Notes: a model not told the origin generated them from the letters alone. A stretch of 18,974 nucleotides of DNA from JANPPS01 sp043758105 (GCA_043758105.1 JAYVOF010000007.1:1-18974), one strand, 5' to 3'. Shown: positions 1-7,127, counted from the first letter of the stretch. A program made the numbers and translations.

Positions 1-85
1 AAACCAACCGCCGTCTGGATCAACCCACCACAAAACAAAGCCCAGCCGATAAGTCTAAATTAAGCCAGAACCTGTCTCAAAGTCG

Positions 86-454
86 TTGACACGTTCCGTT
101 TTCGACAATGGTACAAGCCTCGGCTACATCGTCAGGGAGACGGACTTACCGGCTTTCGGTCCAGCCCGGCTGCAACAGCTTCTCGCCGAAGGACGTCATC
201 ACTACGGCTGGGTTGGCGGTTACAGATCCGGCTCTCAGCATTCCCGCCTCTGCGTGACGTTTCGGAACAGATACCCTGATACGCACAATTCGATGGTACA
301 AACGCTTCGTTTAAGCAACACTGAAATTGACCGATTTTTAGGTTGGTGCTGCAGCTTCTCCTTTCCAGTGCCGTTTTCAGAGGCAAGGGCGCGTTTCGTA
401 GGAGCGCAGTTGCGAGCTAGACGGGATGCGGTCATTTTAGCTTTGGGGGTCTGA
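86..454 (+). CDS. Small protein of unknown function, partner of HIRAN gene
   Basis: I do not recognise this 122-residue protein. It has no signal peptide or membrane segment. It is rich in Arg and aromatic residues, with a central Trp-Val-Gly-Gly-Tyr stretch near residue 42 and an Arg-rich C-terminal helix (about residues 98-118). The start is uncertain. The frame opens after a TAA at 56-58 and holds no ATG before residue 69, so TTG at 86 is the best available start; the same bases also read TTGACA, a -35-like hexamer. The stop lies 2 nt before the ATG of the HIRAN gene, so the two are almost certainly co-transcribed and probably act together. GC is lower than in genes further right, which suggests acquisition. 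Existence as a gene is supported by the tight junction and the open frame; function is unknown. Confidence 0.55.
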   Translation: MTRSVFDNGTSLGYIVRETDLPAFGPARLQQLLAEGRHHYGWVGGYRSGSQHSRLCVTFRNRYPDTHNSMVQTLRLSNTEIDRFLGWCCSFSFPVPFSEARARFVGAQLRARRDAVILALGV

Positions 455-456
455 CG

Positions 457-1212
457 ATGGAGTGTTGGATCGAGCGAGCGCAGCAACCCAAACAACTTCT
501 TTTTGTGTGGCAACCTCCAGTTCAGGTTCGGGACCGATCACGGTGGGCGGTTGGCCGTCTAAGCGCGGACGCCGAAAGAACAACATTCGCCTACCTTGAA
601 GAAAAAGAATTCCAGGAGCTGAACCTGAGGCGGTCAGAAGAGCAACTAAGGGCAGATAGCTTTTCTGGATACCCAGCATTCGATCGCATGAGGCAGCCGA
701 GAGAAGGGTTTTGGACCGATGCCCTTCAAACCTTTCTCAGGCGAGTGCCGTCCCACCGCCGATCGGATTTTAGTGCTTACCTGGAACATCATCGGATTAA
801 AGCTGGTGGAACACTGTCGCCACTAGCTTTGCTTGCGGTGACCGAGGCCCAGCTCCCAAGTGATGGCTTTTCGCTGATTGATCCTCTTGATTCATCAGCG
901 GCCGCGGTGGATTTTGTGTTTGAGATCGCAGGGTTTCGCCACTCAATGCGGCCGGTTGTGCCGTTTCAACAGGGGCAGATGCTCACCCTGATCCCGGAGC
1001 CGGAAAACTCTTGGGATCCATCGGCCATCCAAGTTATGGCGGGGGGCTTACGGATCGGTTACGTCAACCGATTGCAGGCGGCCACGATCCTGCAATGGCT
1101 GGGCACTCGGGAGGTGCAGTGTTGCATCGCTCGCTTGAACGGAAAACAAGACTCGCCAAGGGCATACGCGTTGGCGCGCGTCCGGCCGTTGCTTGGCGCC
1201 ATGGCTACCTAG
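457..1212 (+). CDS. HIRAN domain-containing protein
   Basis: The 251-residue protein ends in a HIRAN-like domain (about residues 155-245). Visible hallmarks are FEIAGFRHS, a 'G-x-x-L-x-L-x-x-E-P-x-N-x-x-D-P-x-A-I' block near residues 170-190 and the following IGYVNR. HIRAN domains bind DNA, for example 3' ends in HLTF, and also occur in prokaryotic proteins of unclear role. The upstream half has a W-x-V-G-R-L/Y-L segment and 'LQTFLRRVPSHRRSDF..YL' and 'LLAVTEAQLPSDGF' blocks. From memory these resemble the N-terminal region of HipA-associated HIRAN proteins. No kinase or helicase domain is present. It follows the small upstream gene by 2 nt. Low GC relative to the rest of the window suggests horizontal transfer. 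The HIRAN assignment is fairly sure; a role in DNA-end recognition is inference. Confidence 0.8.
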   Translation: MECWIERAQQPKQLLFVWQPPVQVRDRSRWAVGRLSADAERTTFAYLEEKEFQELNLRRSEEQLRADSFSGYPAFDRMRQPREGFWTDALQTFLRRVPSHRRSDFSAYLEHHRIKAGGTLSPLALLAVTEAQLPSDGFSLIDPLDSSAAAVDFVFEIAGFRHSMRPVVPFQQGQMLTLIPEPENSWDPSAIQVMAGGLRIGYVNRLQAATILQWLGTREVQCCIARLNGKQDSPRAYALARVRPLLGAMAT

Positions 1213-1276
1213 GTTGACACTCTTTGAAAGTGGGAATGAACGATGCCGCGACCTCTCCAAGGCGCATGGGGGCCTG

Positions 1277-2146
1277 ATGCGGTGCGTGCTCGGCGTCGAT
1301 GCGGCTTGGACCGCCGCCCAGCCAAGTGGCGTCGCGCTTGCGATTGAAACAGAAACCGGATGGCGGCTGATCGCGGCCGAGTCCTCCTATCAGCGCTTCC
1401 ACGCGCGCGCCGACCGTTCTCAGCTTCCCGAGACCACCGGCTCGGGTTCGATCCCCGACGCGTGCGGACTTCTCGAAACCTCGTCCCGCCTCTGCGGCAG
1501 ACCCGTCGATCTGGTCGCGATCGACATGCCGCTCGCGCACGAGCCGATCCGCAAGCGTCGTGAATCGGACGACGCGGTGTCTCGGGCATACGGGGCAAAG
1601 AAGTGTTCGACCCACACCCCCAACGCGCAACGTCCGGGCCGGATCAGCGACGATCTGACATCCGGTTTCGCTAGTTGCGAGTATCCCTTATTGACGACGT
1701 GCATTCGGTCGCCCGGCCTGATCGAGGTATATCCGCATCCCGCGCTGGTGGAGTTGGCGGATGCCACTGAACGGCTGTGCTACAAGGCTGCGAAGGTGGC
1801 GAAATATTGGCCCTCGGCCACCCCGCAAGAACGCCGAACGCGGCTCTTTGACGTCTGGGCCAAAATCGTTGCGCTCTTGGATGAGCGGATTCTTGGAGTT
1901 GCGGCTGCAATGAAGGTCCCAAGCCTCGAGGCTAGCGGGGTGCAAATGAAGGCATACGAAGACAAGCTCGACGCAATCGTCTGCGCGTGGGTGGCGATCT
2001 GCGCGCTGAACAAGCTGGCCACCCCATTCGGGGACGACAAATCTGCAATCTGGATTCCATGCCCGGCGGCTCGATCGGCGCCCGCTCCTCGCGCATCGGA
2101 CCGAAGTGACGGTCGCGACGTGGTCGAGGGCGGGGTGGATTTCTAA
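1277..2146 (+). CDS. DUF429 family protein (RNase H-like fold)
   Basis: The 289-residue product fits DUF429, a family with a predicted RNase H-like fold but no established reaction. It opens with a beta strand ending in GVDAAW (Asp8). A second acidic strand, VAIDMPL, follows (Asp83). A conserved 'YGA..CSTHTPNA' segment, IEVYPHPAL and the late YEDKLDAIVCAW (Asp232) complete the typical pattern, so the three acidic residues of an RNase H-type site can be placed. The ATG at 1277 is chosen because it begins directly before the first core strand; an upstream GTG-like start would add 28 non-family residues. The typical family C-terminus is reached at SAIWIP, after which an unusual Ala/Arg/Asp tail of about 30 residues follows. 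It lies 64 bp after the HIRAN gene, with a TTGACA hexamer at 1214-1219, so it may have its own promoter. Confidence 0.8.
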   Translation: MRCVLGVDAAWTAAQPSGVALAIETETGWRLIAAESSYQRFHARADRSQLPETTGSGSIPDACGLLETSSRLCGRPVDLVAIDMPLAHEPIRKRRESDDAVSRAYGAKKCSTHTPNAQRPGRISDDLTSGFASCEYPLLTTCIRSPGLIEVYPHPALVELADATERLCYKAAKVAKYWPSATPQERRTRLFDVWAKIVALLDERILGVAAAMKVPSLEASGVQMKAYEDKLDAIVCAWVAICALNKLATPFGDDKSAIWIPCPAARSAPAPRASDRSDGRDVVEGGVDF

Positions 2147-2242
2147 GGTCATTCTTTGCACGTGATCCTTCAAAGCTTGTCCCGGAAAGGCTAGGGCTCA
2201 CCTGTAAGGTATGAACGCCACTCCACCTGATCCTCCGATCTG

Positions 2243-3100
2243 ATGCCCGAAGGCCATACCGTCCATCGCCTCGCGGCCGCGTTCCGTGAGCACTTCGTCG
2301 GGCAAACCCTCCGCGCCTCCAGCCCGCAAGGCCGCTTTACCGAGGGGGCGGAGGTGTTGGATGGCTTGCGGCTTACCGGGGCGGAGGCGTGGGGCAAGCA
2401 GATGGCGTTGGAGTTTCGGGGGTCGGACGACCAGCCCGTGTGGCTCCGCGTGCATCTGGGCCTTTATGGCATGTGGCGGTTCGCGGGGGCCGGGCTCGAG
2501 CGGATCGGGCGGCATACCCGCGGGCCCGCTCCGGATACGGACGAGCTACCGCCGCCGCGTGGGGCCGTGCGGCTGCGGCTCATGGGGTTGCGGCATGTGG
2601 CGGATTTGAGCGGGCCGACGGCGTGTGAGATCCTGGATCGCGCCGGGCTCGATGCCGTGGTGGCGGGGATGGGGGCGGATCCGTTGCGTCCGGATGCGGA
2701 GCCGGAGCGGGCGTGGCGGGTCATCCATACCTCCCGCTCGTCCTTGGCGACCCTGTTGATGCGACAGGATATTATCGCCGGCATCGGCAATATCTACCGG
2801 GCGGAGCTGCTGTATCGCGCCTGGCTCAACCCGTTCAAGCCAGGGCGGGAGCTGACGCGGGCGGGGTGGGAGGCGTTGTGGGATGACACCGTCAGCCTCC
2901 TGACGGAAGGGCTGCGCACCGGGCGGATCGTCACCACCCTGGCCGAGGACCGTGGACTTAAAGGCGCGGCCCGGCGGGCAGACGCGACGTATGTGGCCCA
3001 TCGCGCCGGCAAGCCGTGCCGCATTTGTGATACGCCGGTTTGTTCAGAAGCGTTGGCGGGACGCACGCTCTACTGGTGCAAGGTGTGCCAAGTGAGGTAA
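2243..3100 (+). CDS. nei: Endonuclease VIII / Fpg-Nei family DNA glycosylase (Nei1 type)
   Basis: Bifunctional base-excision repair glycosylase/AP lyase acting on oxidised bases. The 285-residue length is normal. After Met removal the protein begins Pro-Glu-Gly-His (P2 nucleophile, E3). SSPQGRF (26-32), AWGK (Lys52), VHLGLYG-like LRVHLGLYG (69-76), the helix-two-turn-helix at DIIAGIGNIYRAELL (176-190) and a C-terminal zinc finger with Cys259, Cys262, Cys279 and Cys282 (CX2C-X16-CX2C) containing Arg274 all fit. The motif set resembles mycobacterial Nei1 more closely than classical MutM. ATG 2243 is set by the required MPEG start. It is the first gene of a + strand run that continues into a membrane protein and an ABC transporter; this coupling with transport has no obvious functional logic. 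Classification as Nei versus another Fpg-family member is likely but not proven. Confidence 0.93.
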   Translation: MPEGHTVHRLAAAFREHFVGQTLRASSPQGRFTEGAEVLDGLRLTGAEAWGKQMALEFRGSDDQPVWLRVHLGLYGMWRFAGAGLERIGRHTRGPAPDTDELPPPRGAVRLRLMGLRHVADLSGPTACEILDRAGLDAVVAGMGADPLRPDAEPERAWRVIHTSRSSLATLLMRQDIIAGIGNIYRAELLYRAWLNPFKPGRELTRAGWEALWDDTVSLLTEGLRTGRIVTTLAEDRGLKGAARRADATYVAHRAGKPCRICDTPVCSEALAGRTLYWCKVCQVR

Positions 3101-3103
3101 ACT
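3098..3103 (+). promoter_or_regulatory. Possible -10 box (TAAACT) 6 nt before the membrane-protein ATG
   Basis: TAAACT lies 6 nt upstream of ATG 3110, the spacing expected for a transcript that starts at or next to the start codon. The same hexamer sits 7 nt before the mutL ATG and upstream of the beta-helix gene. No convincing -35 is visible, and read-through from nei would also work. Confidence 0.3.
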
Positions 3104-3109
3104 CCGTCG

Positions 3110-3535
3110 ATGGTTCATTCCATCAGCCAGCCCGCTTTCCGCCCCACCATGGCCCATCGCTTGATCCTCTGCACGGCCTTGACGGGCGGTGCTTGGCTTG
3201 GCCTGCTGCTGATGACCGGTGACCCAGTGACCGGCGCACCAGTGACCGGTGAACCGGCGCAGGACCGGGCGTTGCTCACGCTCCTACGGTTTATGGCGAC
3301 GGTTAAGGGTGCCATGGCGCTTGGGACCGCCGGTGCGCTGTGGTGGCGGCTGCACCGTCCTGCCGGGGCGGGCGTCATCGCCGCGTATAGCATCGCCGCT
3401 TCTACGATGGCGGCCGGGCCGTTTCTGATCTGGGCCGGCTCGCACGTCGCACTCGGCGCGGCCCTGGTCCATGGCGGGGCCCTGCTCGGCGCCCTCACGG
3501 CATGGCGGGACCGGGCCCGGTGGCGGCACGGGTGA
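3110..3535 (+). CDS. Small hydrophobic membrane protein, unknown function
   Basis: A 141-residue protein with an N-terminal hydrophobic segment (about residues 18-35, LCTALTGGAWLGLLLM) and further hydrophobic stretches near 62-80, 87-105 and 108-128, so probably four membrane segments. Between segments 1 and 2 lie three pentapeptide repeats, TGDPV-TGAPV-TGEPA, encoded by a 15-bp DNA repeat. It starts 9 bp after nei; GAGGT at 3095-3099 could be its ribosome site, and TAAACT at 3098-3103 looks like a -10 box. Its TGA overlaps the GTG start of the ABC ATPase by 4 nt, so it is probably translated together with the transporter and may be an accessory membrane component. I do not recognise the family. 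A second ATG at 3149 is an alternative start. Confidence 0.7.
   Translation: MVHSISQPAFRPTMAHRLILCTALTGGAWLGLLLMTGDPVTGAPVTGEPAQDRALLTLLRFMATVKGAMALGTAGALWWRLHRPAGAGVIAAYSIAASTMAAGPFLIWAGSHVALGAALVHGGALLGALTAWRDRARWRHG
3215..3259 (+). repeat. Three 15-bp tandem repeats coding TGxPx
   Basis: Three imperfect 15-bp units beginning ACCGG (3215, 3230, 3245) encode TGDPV, TGAPV and TGEPA in the small membrane protein. The reading frame is preserved, so copy-number change would only alter a loop between the first two membrane segments. Confidence 0.8.
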
Positions 3536-4266
3536 CGGAAATCCCGGCGCTGGCGCTCTCCGGCCTGTGCAAATCCTTCGCGCGCCCGGCCGTTGACGGG
3601 CTAGACCTCATGGTCGCACCCGGCGAGCTGTTTGCGTTCTTAGGCCCGAATGGCGCCGGTAAGACCACGACGCTCCGCATGATCGCCGGCCTGCTGCGCC
3701 CCGATGCGGGCAGCATTCACGTCTTCGGCATCGACGCCGTTGCCGACCCGGCCGCCGCCAAGCGCATCATCGCCTGGCTGCCTGACGAGCCGCTATTGTA
3801 TGACAAACTCACACCGCTCGAATACCTGGAGTTCATCGCCGGGCTCTGGGCCGTGCCCTCCGCGGTCGCCGCGCCCCGGGGTGAGGACTTGCTGCGCCGT
3901 CTGAGCCTTTGGCCACACCGGGATGAGCGGTGCGAGGGCTTTTCCCGCGGCATGCGGCAAAAGACGATGCTGGCCGGGGCGTTGCTGCATGACCCGCGGC
4001 TGTTGATCTTGGATGAGCCGCTGACCGGCCTCGATGCCGCCGCCGCGCGGGACGTGAAGACGCTGCTGCAGGACCGGGTGCAGGCCGGCAACACCATCCT
4101 GCTCACCACCCACATCCTGGACGTGGCGGAGCGGATCGCCACCCGCATCGGCATCATCGCCGGCGGCCGCTTGCTGGAACTGGGCCGGTTCGATGAGCTG
4201 CAAGCCCGCTACGGCACCGCCACGCTGGAAGATATTTTTCTTCGAATCGTGGGGGTGCCCGCGTGA
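3532..4266 (+). CDS. ABC transporter ATP-binding protein
   Basis: The 244-residue nucleotide-binding subunit is of the ABC-2 exporter type. It has Walker A GPNGAGKTT (38-46), an ABC signature FSRGMRQK (137-144), Walker B LLILDEP (Asp161, catalytic Glu162) and the switch His194 (LLTTHIL). Length is that of a stand-alone NBD. GTG 3532 is chosen over ATG 3502 because it forms a GTGA overlap with the stop of the upstream membrane protein, and the extra 10 residues from 3502 (MAGPGPVAAR) lack family character. The permease gene follows directly. The substrate cannot be told; close relatives are usually annotated as multidrug, antibiotic or unknown-substrate exporters. The last codons and the stop lie inside the first copy of a 26-bp tandem duplication. 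Confidence 0.92.
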   Translation: MTEIPALALSGLCKSFARPAVDGLDLMVAPGELFAFLGPNGAGKTTTLRMIAGLLRPDAGSIHVFGIDAVADPAAAKRIIAWLPDEPLLYDKLTPLEYLEFIAGLWAVPSAVAAPRGEDLLRRLSLWPHRDERCEGFSRGMRQKTMLAGALLHDPRLLILDEPLTGLDAAAARDVKTLLQDRVQAGNTILLTTHILDVAERIATRIGIIAGGRLLELGRFDELQARYGTATLEDIFLRIVGVPA

Positions 4267-4296
4267 TCATAATCGTGGGGGTGCCCGGGTGATCAT
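4245..4296 (+). repeat. 26-bp tandem duplication at the ATPase/permease junction
   Basis: Bases 4245-4270 and 4271-4296 are the same 26-mer with one difference (C versus G at the 17th-18th position region: GCGTGATCAT versus GGGTGATCAT). The first copy holds the end of the ATPase gene and a GTGA stop/start overlap; the second holds the GTG-ATC-ATG used by the permease. Because 26 is not a multiple of three, the first GTG now reads only nine codons before TGA. Confidence 0.95.
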
Positions 4297-5794
4297 GGCC
4301 CGGCCCGGCTCGGCGTTCTGGCTGTTGGGGCACGAACTTCGGCTGCGCTGGCGGGGGATGATCCCTGGGCAGCGCGCACGGTCGGCGCGGAATATGCGGA
4401 TCGGAGTCATCGCCGTGCTGGGCGGCACGATCGCGATGGCCATGGGCCTATCGCTCGGCCGGGATTTGACGGCGGGCCTGTTTTCCCCGGCGGACCAGCT
4501 TCTGGTGTCCAACCTCGTCCTCGTATTCGTCGGATTGCTGATGCTGTCCCAGTCGCTCGGCGTCGCGATCGACGAGTTGTATAGCCGGGGGGACCTCGAA
4601 TGGTTGATGACGACGCCGGTTCCGGTCCGCCGCATGCTCGGCGTGCGCATGCTGGGCATGGTCGCGGGGATCGTCTGGCCCTGGCTGTTGATGTTGGGTC
4701 CGTTCGCAGTGGGCGCAGCGGTCTCCGGACAGCCGCGGCTGCTGGCCGTGTTTCCGGTTTTGCTGGCGCTGGCGGGGCTGGTGTCGGCGTTGGGCACCAC
4801 GGTCGCCGTCTATTTCACCTGCTTCTTCGGCCTACGCCGCACCCGGACGGCGGCGAGTATGCTGTCGGTCGCCGCGGGTGTCCTGGGATTCCTGGCCGGG
4901 CCGCTCGTGCCGGCGGCACAGGGGGCGCTGCATCAGGGGTTTGGCGCGGAAGACCCCCAAGACGGATTATTCTGGTGGCCGGCCCGGGCCCTGTTGGGCG
5001 AGGGACTGCCCCTCGTGACCGCGATGGTGTTTGGCTTGGGTGCCGCCACCATCGCCGGGCGCCTGCTGGAGGGCCGGTTCGTCCAGGGCGTCACCGGCAC
5101 CCGCCCGTCCCGGCCGCGGCGGGTCCGGCTGACCGCGTTCCGGGTGGATGGCATCGTCCGCACGCTGCTGCGGACGGAGCTGCGGCGCATGTGGCGCACC
5201 CCTGGGCTATGGGGCCGGGCGGTGCAGTTCTTGCCGATGCTGCTGCCGGGCGCGCTCGTGGTGTGGCGCGGCGACGATACACCCGTGGCGCTCGGCCTGT
5301 TGCCGGTGTTCGCCGCCGCCGGGCTCGGCCGGCTGTTCATCACCGCCGCCACGTCCGGCGATGAGGCGGCGGAGCTGGCGTTGACGGCGCCGATCCCGGC
5401 GGCGTTGATCGATCGGGTGAAGCTCGCGGCGTCGGCGCTGAGCGTCGTGGCCATCCTCGGCCTGCCATTTCTGGCCGTGGCCCTGCGCCGCCCGGCGGAC
5501 GCGCCGATGCTGCTGACCGGGCTGGCGGCCGCCGTCGCCTCGGCGCTGTTGATCGGAGTGTGGCATCCGGGCGCACCGAAGCGGCTGGATCTCGGCCCCA
5601 CGGGCCGCAGCAGCCTTGGCGGCCGGGTCTGCAGCTTTACCAACATGGCCGCCTGCTGCGGGGCCACGGCGCTCGCGTTGGACCACAATGCCTGGGCAGC
5701 CGTGCCGGCCGCTGTTGCGGTCATCAGCCTGCTGGTCGCCCGCCCGCCGGCGGGGCGCCCGCTGGCAAGGGCAACGTCGGCGAGGCCCATATAA
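4289..5794 (+). CDS. ABC transporter permease, ABC-2-like, multi-spanning
   Basis: About 501 residues with many hydrophobic segments: VIAVLGGTIAMAMGLSLG, LLVSNLVLVFVGLLML, a pair in the GIVWPWLLMLGPFAVGAAV / FPVLLALAGLVSALG region, and several in the second half including LLPVFAAAGLGRLFI and a C-terminal AAVAVISLLVA. The loop LEWLMTTPVPVRRMLGVRM is the 'LL-x-x-P-x-x-R' coupling segment seen in ABC-2 exporter permeases. With the upstream ATPase it forms an exporter of unknown substrate in the inner membrane. The start is GTG 4289 or ATG 4295; both are in the second copy of a 26-bp duplication, and upstream in-frame codons are just the ATPase gene read in another frame. The last 71 bp overlap the opposing methyltransferase gene. 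Confidence 0.85.
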   Translation: MIMARPGSAFWLLGHELRLRWRGMIPGQRARSARNMRIGVIAVLGGTIAMAMGLSLGRDLTAGLFSPADQLLVSNLVLVFVGLLMLSQSLGVAIDELYSRGDLEWLMTTPVPVRRMLGVRMLGMVAGIVWPWLLMLGPFAVGAAVSGQPRLLAVFPVLLALAGLVSALGTTVAVYFTCFFGLRRTRTAASMLSVAAGVLGFLAGPLVPAAQGALHQGFGAEDPQDGLFWWPARALLGEGLPLVTAMVFGLGAATIAGRLLEGRFVQGVTGTRPSRPRRVRLTAFRVDGIVRTLLRTELRRMWRTPGLWGRAVQFLPMLLPGALVVWRGDDTPVALGLLPVFAAAGLGRLFITAATSGDEAAELALTAPIPAALIDRVKLAASALSVVAILGLPFLAVALRRPADAPMLLTGLAAAVASALLIGVWHPGAPKRLDLGPTGRSSLGGRVCSFTNMAACCGATALALDHNAWAAVPAAVAVISLLVARPPAGRPLARATSARPI

Positions 5795-6686
5795 AGGTCA
5801 GTTCATGCTTGTTGTGGCTGAGATGCATCAGATCGCCCCCCGGAATGGCGGCAAACGCGTCCGCGCTCACATGATCCGTCTCACCTTGGAATTTCACGGT
5901 GCAGATGATCCGCTGCACACAACCCGCCTCGATCCAGCGCCGCACCAGTTCCAATAGGCGGGCCGGATAGGCGATCACGTCGCTGAACAGCCACTCCGCC
6001 GGTTGCGGCGCCATGGCGAACGCACTTTCCGCGACCGCGGTGACGCCCGCGCAGGCCAGCACCCGCGGATCGAGCGCGGCCTTGTCCACCGCCAGCACCG
6101 TGGCACCGAGCTGCGCCAGAACCCAGGTCCAACCGCCGGGTGCCGCCCCCAAATCGATGCAACGCTCACCGGGCTGCGGCCAGACGCCAAGCCGGGTCAG
6201 CGCCTCCCATAATTTCAAATAGGCGCGGCTGGGCGGCCCGATATGGTCCTCGATGAACCGCCACTCCCCTCCGGGCACGGCGCTGGTGGTCGTGGGGCTG
6301 AGCAGCAGACGGTCCTGATCCAGCAGGGTCCACGCCCCCAGATGCGACGCCGGCGCGGCCTCGGGAAATACCAGCTCCCGCGCCCGCACCGGCGGCAGCT
6401 GCGCCGTGATGAGCGCCATGCGGCGGTGATGCGTGACCGGATAGGCGGCCCAATTGCGCTGGATCGCCCGCAAAATGCCGGCAACGCCCTTGACCGATAC
6501 GGCATCATGCTCGGACGGTGCCGTCCAGGTTTCCAGCGCCCAGGCGGCCCGGGCCGCCCGGGCCGGCAGATCGGGCGACAGCGCCAGCCGTCCGTGCCAG
6601 GCGGATATGGCGATGCCGTGCCGGGTCAGCTCCTCCAGCAACGGTTGCTCGAACCCCTCGGCCGCCAAATAGGCCGCCCGGATCAC
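5724..6686 (-). CDS. RlmM/FtsJ-like 23S rRNA 2'-O-methyltransferase
   Basis: SAM-dependent RNA 2'-O-methyltransferase, 320 residues when started at GTG 6686. The SAM motif I is CIDLGAAPGGWTW (Asp178 to Gly185 region). The K-D-K-E catalytic tetrad typical of FtsJ/RlmM enzymes can be placed at Lys157 (AYLKLW), Asp236 (FSDVIAY), Lys265 (CTVKFQG) and Glu295 (NKHELTF). The N-terminus (AYLAAEGFEQPLLEEL) resembles that of RlmM, which modifies C2498 of 23S rRNA in E. coli, so rRNA is the likely substrate. GTG 6686 is chosen because it overlaps the TGA of the DUF423 gene (GTGA) and removes 32 residues that merely read the DUF423 gene out of frame. The final Pro/Ala/Gly-rich tail of about 18 residues overlaps the convergent permease gene. 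Confidence 0.88.
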   Translation of the reverse strand: MIRAAYLAAEGFEQPLLEELTRHGIAISAWHGRLALSPDLPARAARAAWALETWTAPSEHDAVSVKGVAGILRAIQRNWAAYPVTHHRRMALITAQLPPVRARELVFPEAAPASHLGAWTLLDQDRLLLSPTTTSAVPGGEWRFIEDHIGPPSRAYLKLWEALTRLGVWPQPGERCIDLGAAPGGWTWVLAQLGATVLAVDKAALDPRVLACAGVTAVAESAFAMAPQPAEWLFSDVIAYPARLLELVRRWIEAGCVQRIICTVKFQGETDHVSADAFAAIPGGDLMHLSHNKHELTFIWASPTLPLPAGAPPAGGRPAG

Positions 6687-7057
6687 CCCTGTCGGGCCAT
6701 CGCGGACACCGTGAGCAACGCCCAGCCCACCATCAAAACGCCGCCGCCCAACGGGGCACCGTACGAGCCCACGATCTGCCAATGATGGCCGAACGCCTCC
6801 GCATAGATGCTACCGCAAAACAGGAGCACGCCCAGCGTGAAGCACGCCCCGGCGGCGTGGAGGAACCAGCCCGGCCGCCACACGCCGCAGAATAGCAGGG
6901 CCAGCGCGTGCCACGCATTGATCTGCGCCGCACTGGCGATCGCACGCAGCGCCGCGGGGTCGAGCTTCATGTGGGCGGCCAACGCGGACGCGCCGACGGC
7001 GACGAGGCCGTAGAGCGCGCCGATCCCCACCCATACCCTGGTTCTATCTATAGACAT
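6683..7057 (-). CDS. DUF423 family membrane protein
   Basis: A 124-residue inner-membrane protein with four hydrophobic segments and the DUF423 (YwdK-like) signatures: 'GALYGLVAVGASALAAHM' near the N-terminus, 'QINAWHALALL', 'GVLLFCGSIYAEAFG' and the terminal 'GSYGAPLGGGVLMVGWALL'. The molecular role of the family is not established. ATG 7057 is preferred to the GTG one codon upstream; AAGGGGGG sits 3-10 nt before it as a strong ribosome site. Its stop overlaps the GTG of the RlmM-like gene by 4 nt, so the two are translationally coupled. It is divergent from the iminopeptidase, with 76 bp between the start codons. Confidence 0.9.
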   Translation of the reverse strand: MSIDRTRVWVGIGALYGLVAVGASALAAHMKLDPAALRAIASAAQINAWHALALLFCGVWRPGWFLHAAGACFTLGVLLFCGSIYAEAFGHHWQIVGSYGAPLGGGVLMVGWALLTVSAMARQG

Positions 7058-7121
7058 CACCCCCCTTACCCCGCGCTTTCAAATCCCGCCAGACGAGGTT
7101 CCGCCGCGGCAGCAGAGCGTG

Positions 7122-7127
7122 TAGAAT
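7122..7127 (+). promoter_or_regulatory. Possible -10 box (TAGAAT) 6 nt before the pip ATG
   Basis: GTGTAGAATG places a TAGAAT hexamer 6 nt upstream of ATG 7134, so transcription would begin at about the A of the start codon. No Shine-Dalgarno sequence fits well in the 6-nt gap. The identical ten bases recur at 8253-8262. Confidence 0.35.

Noticed and set aside
457..1212. HipA-type toxin kinase
   Set aside because: Only an N-terminal resemblance is seen; there is no kinase domain or catalytic motif and the C-terminus is HIRAN.
3502..3531. ATG 3502 as start of the ABC ATPase
   Set aside because: It adds ten non-family residues and overlaps the upstream gene by 34 bp, whereas GTG 3532 gives the GTGA overlap seen at other junctions here.
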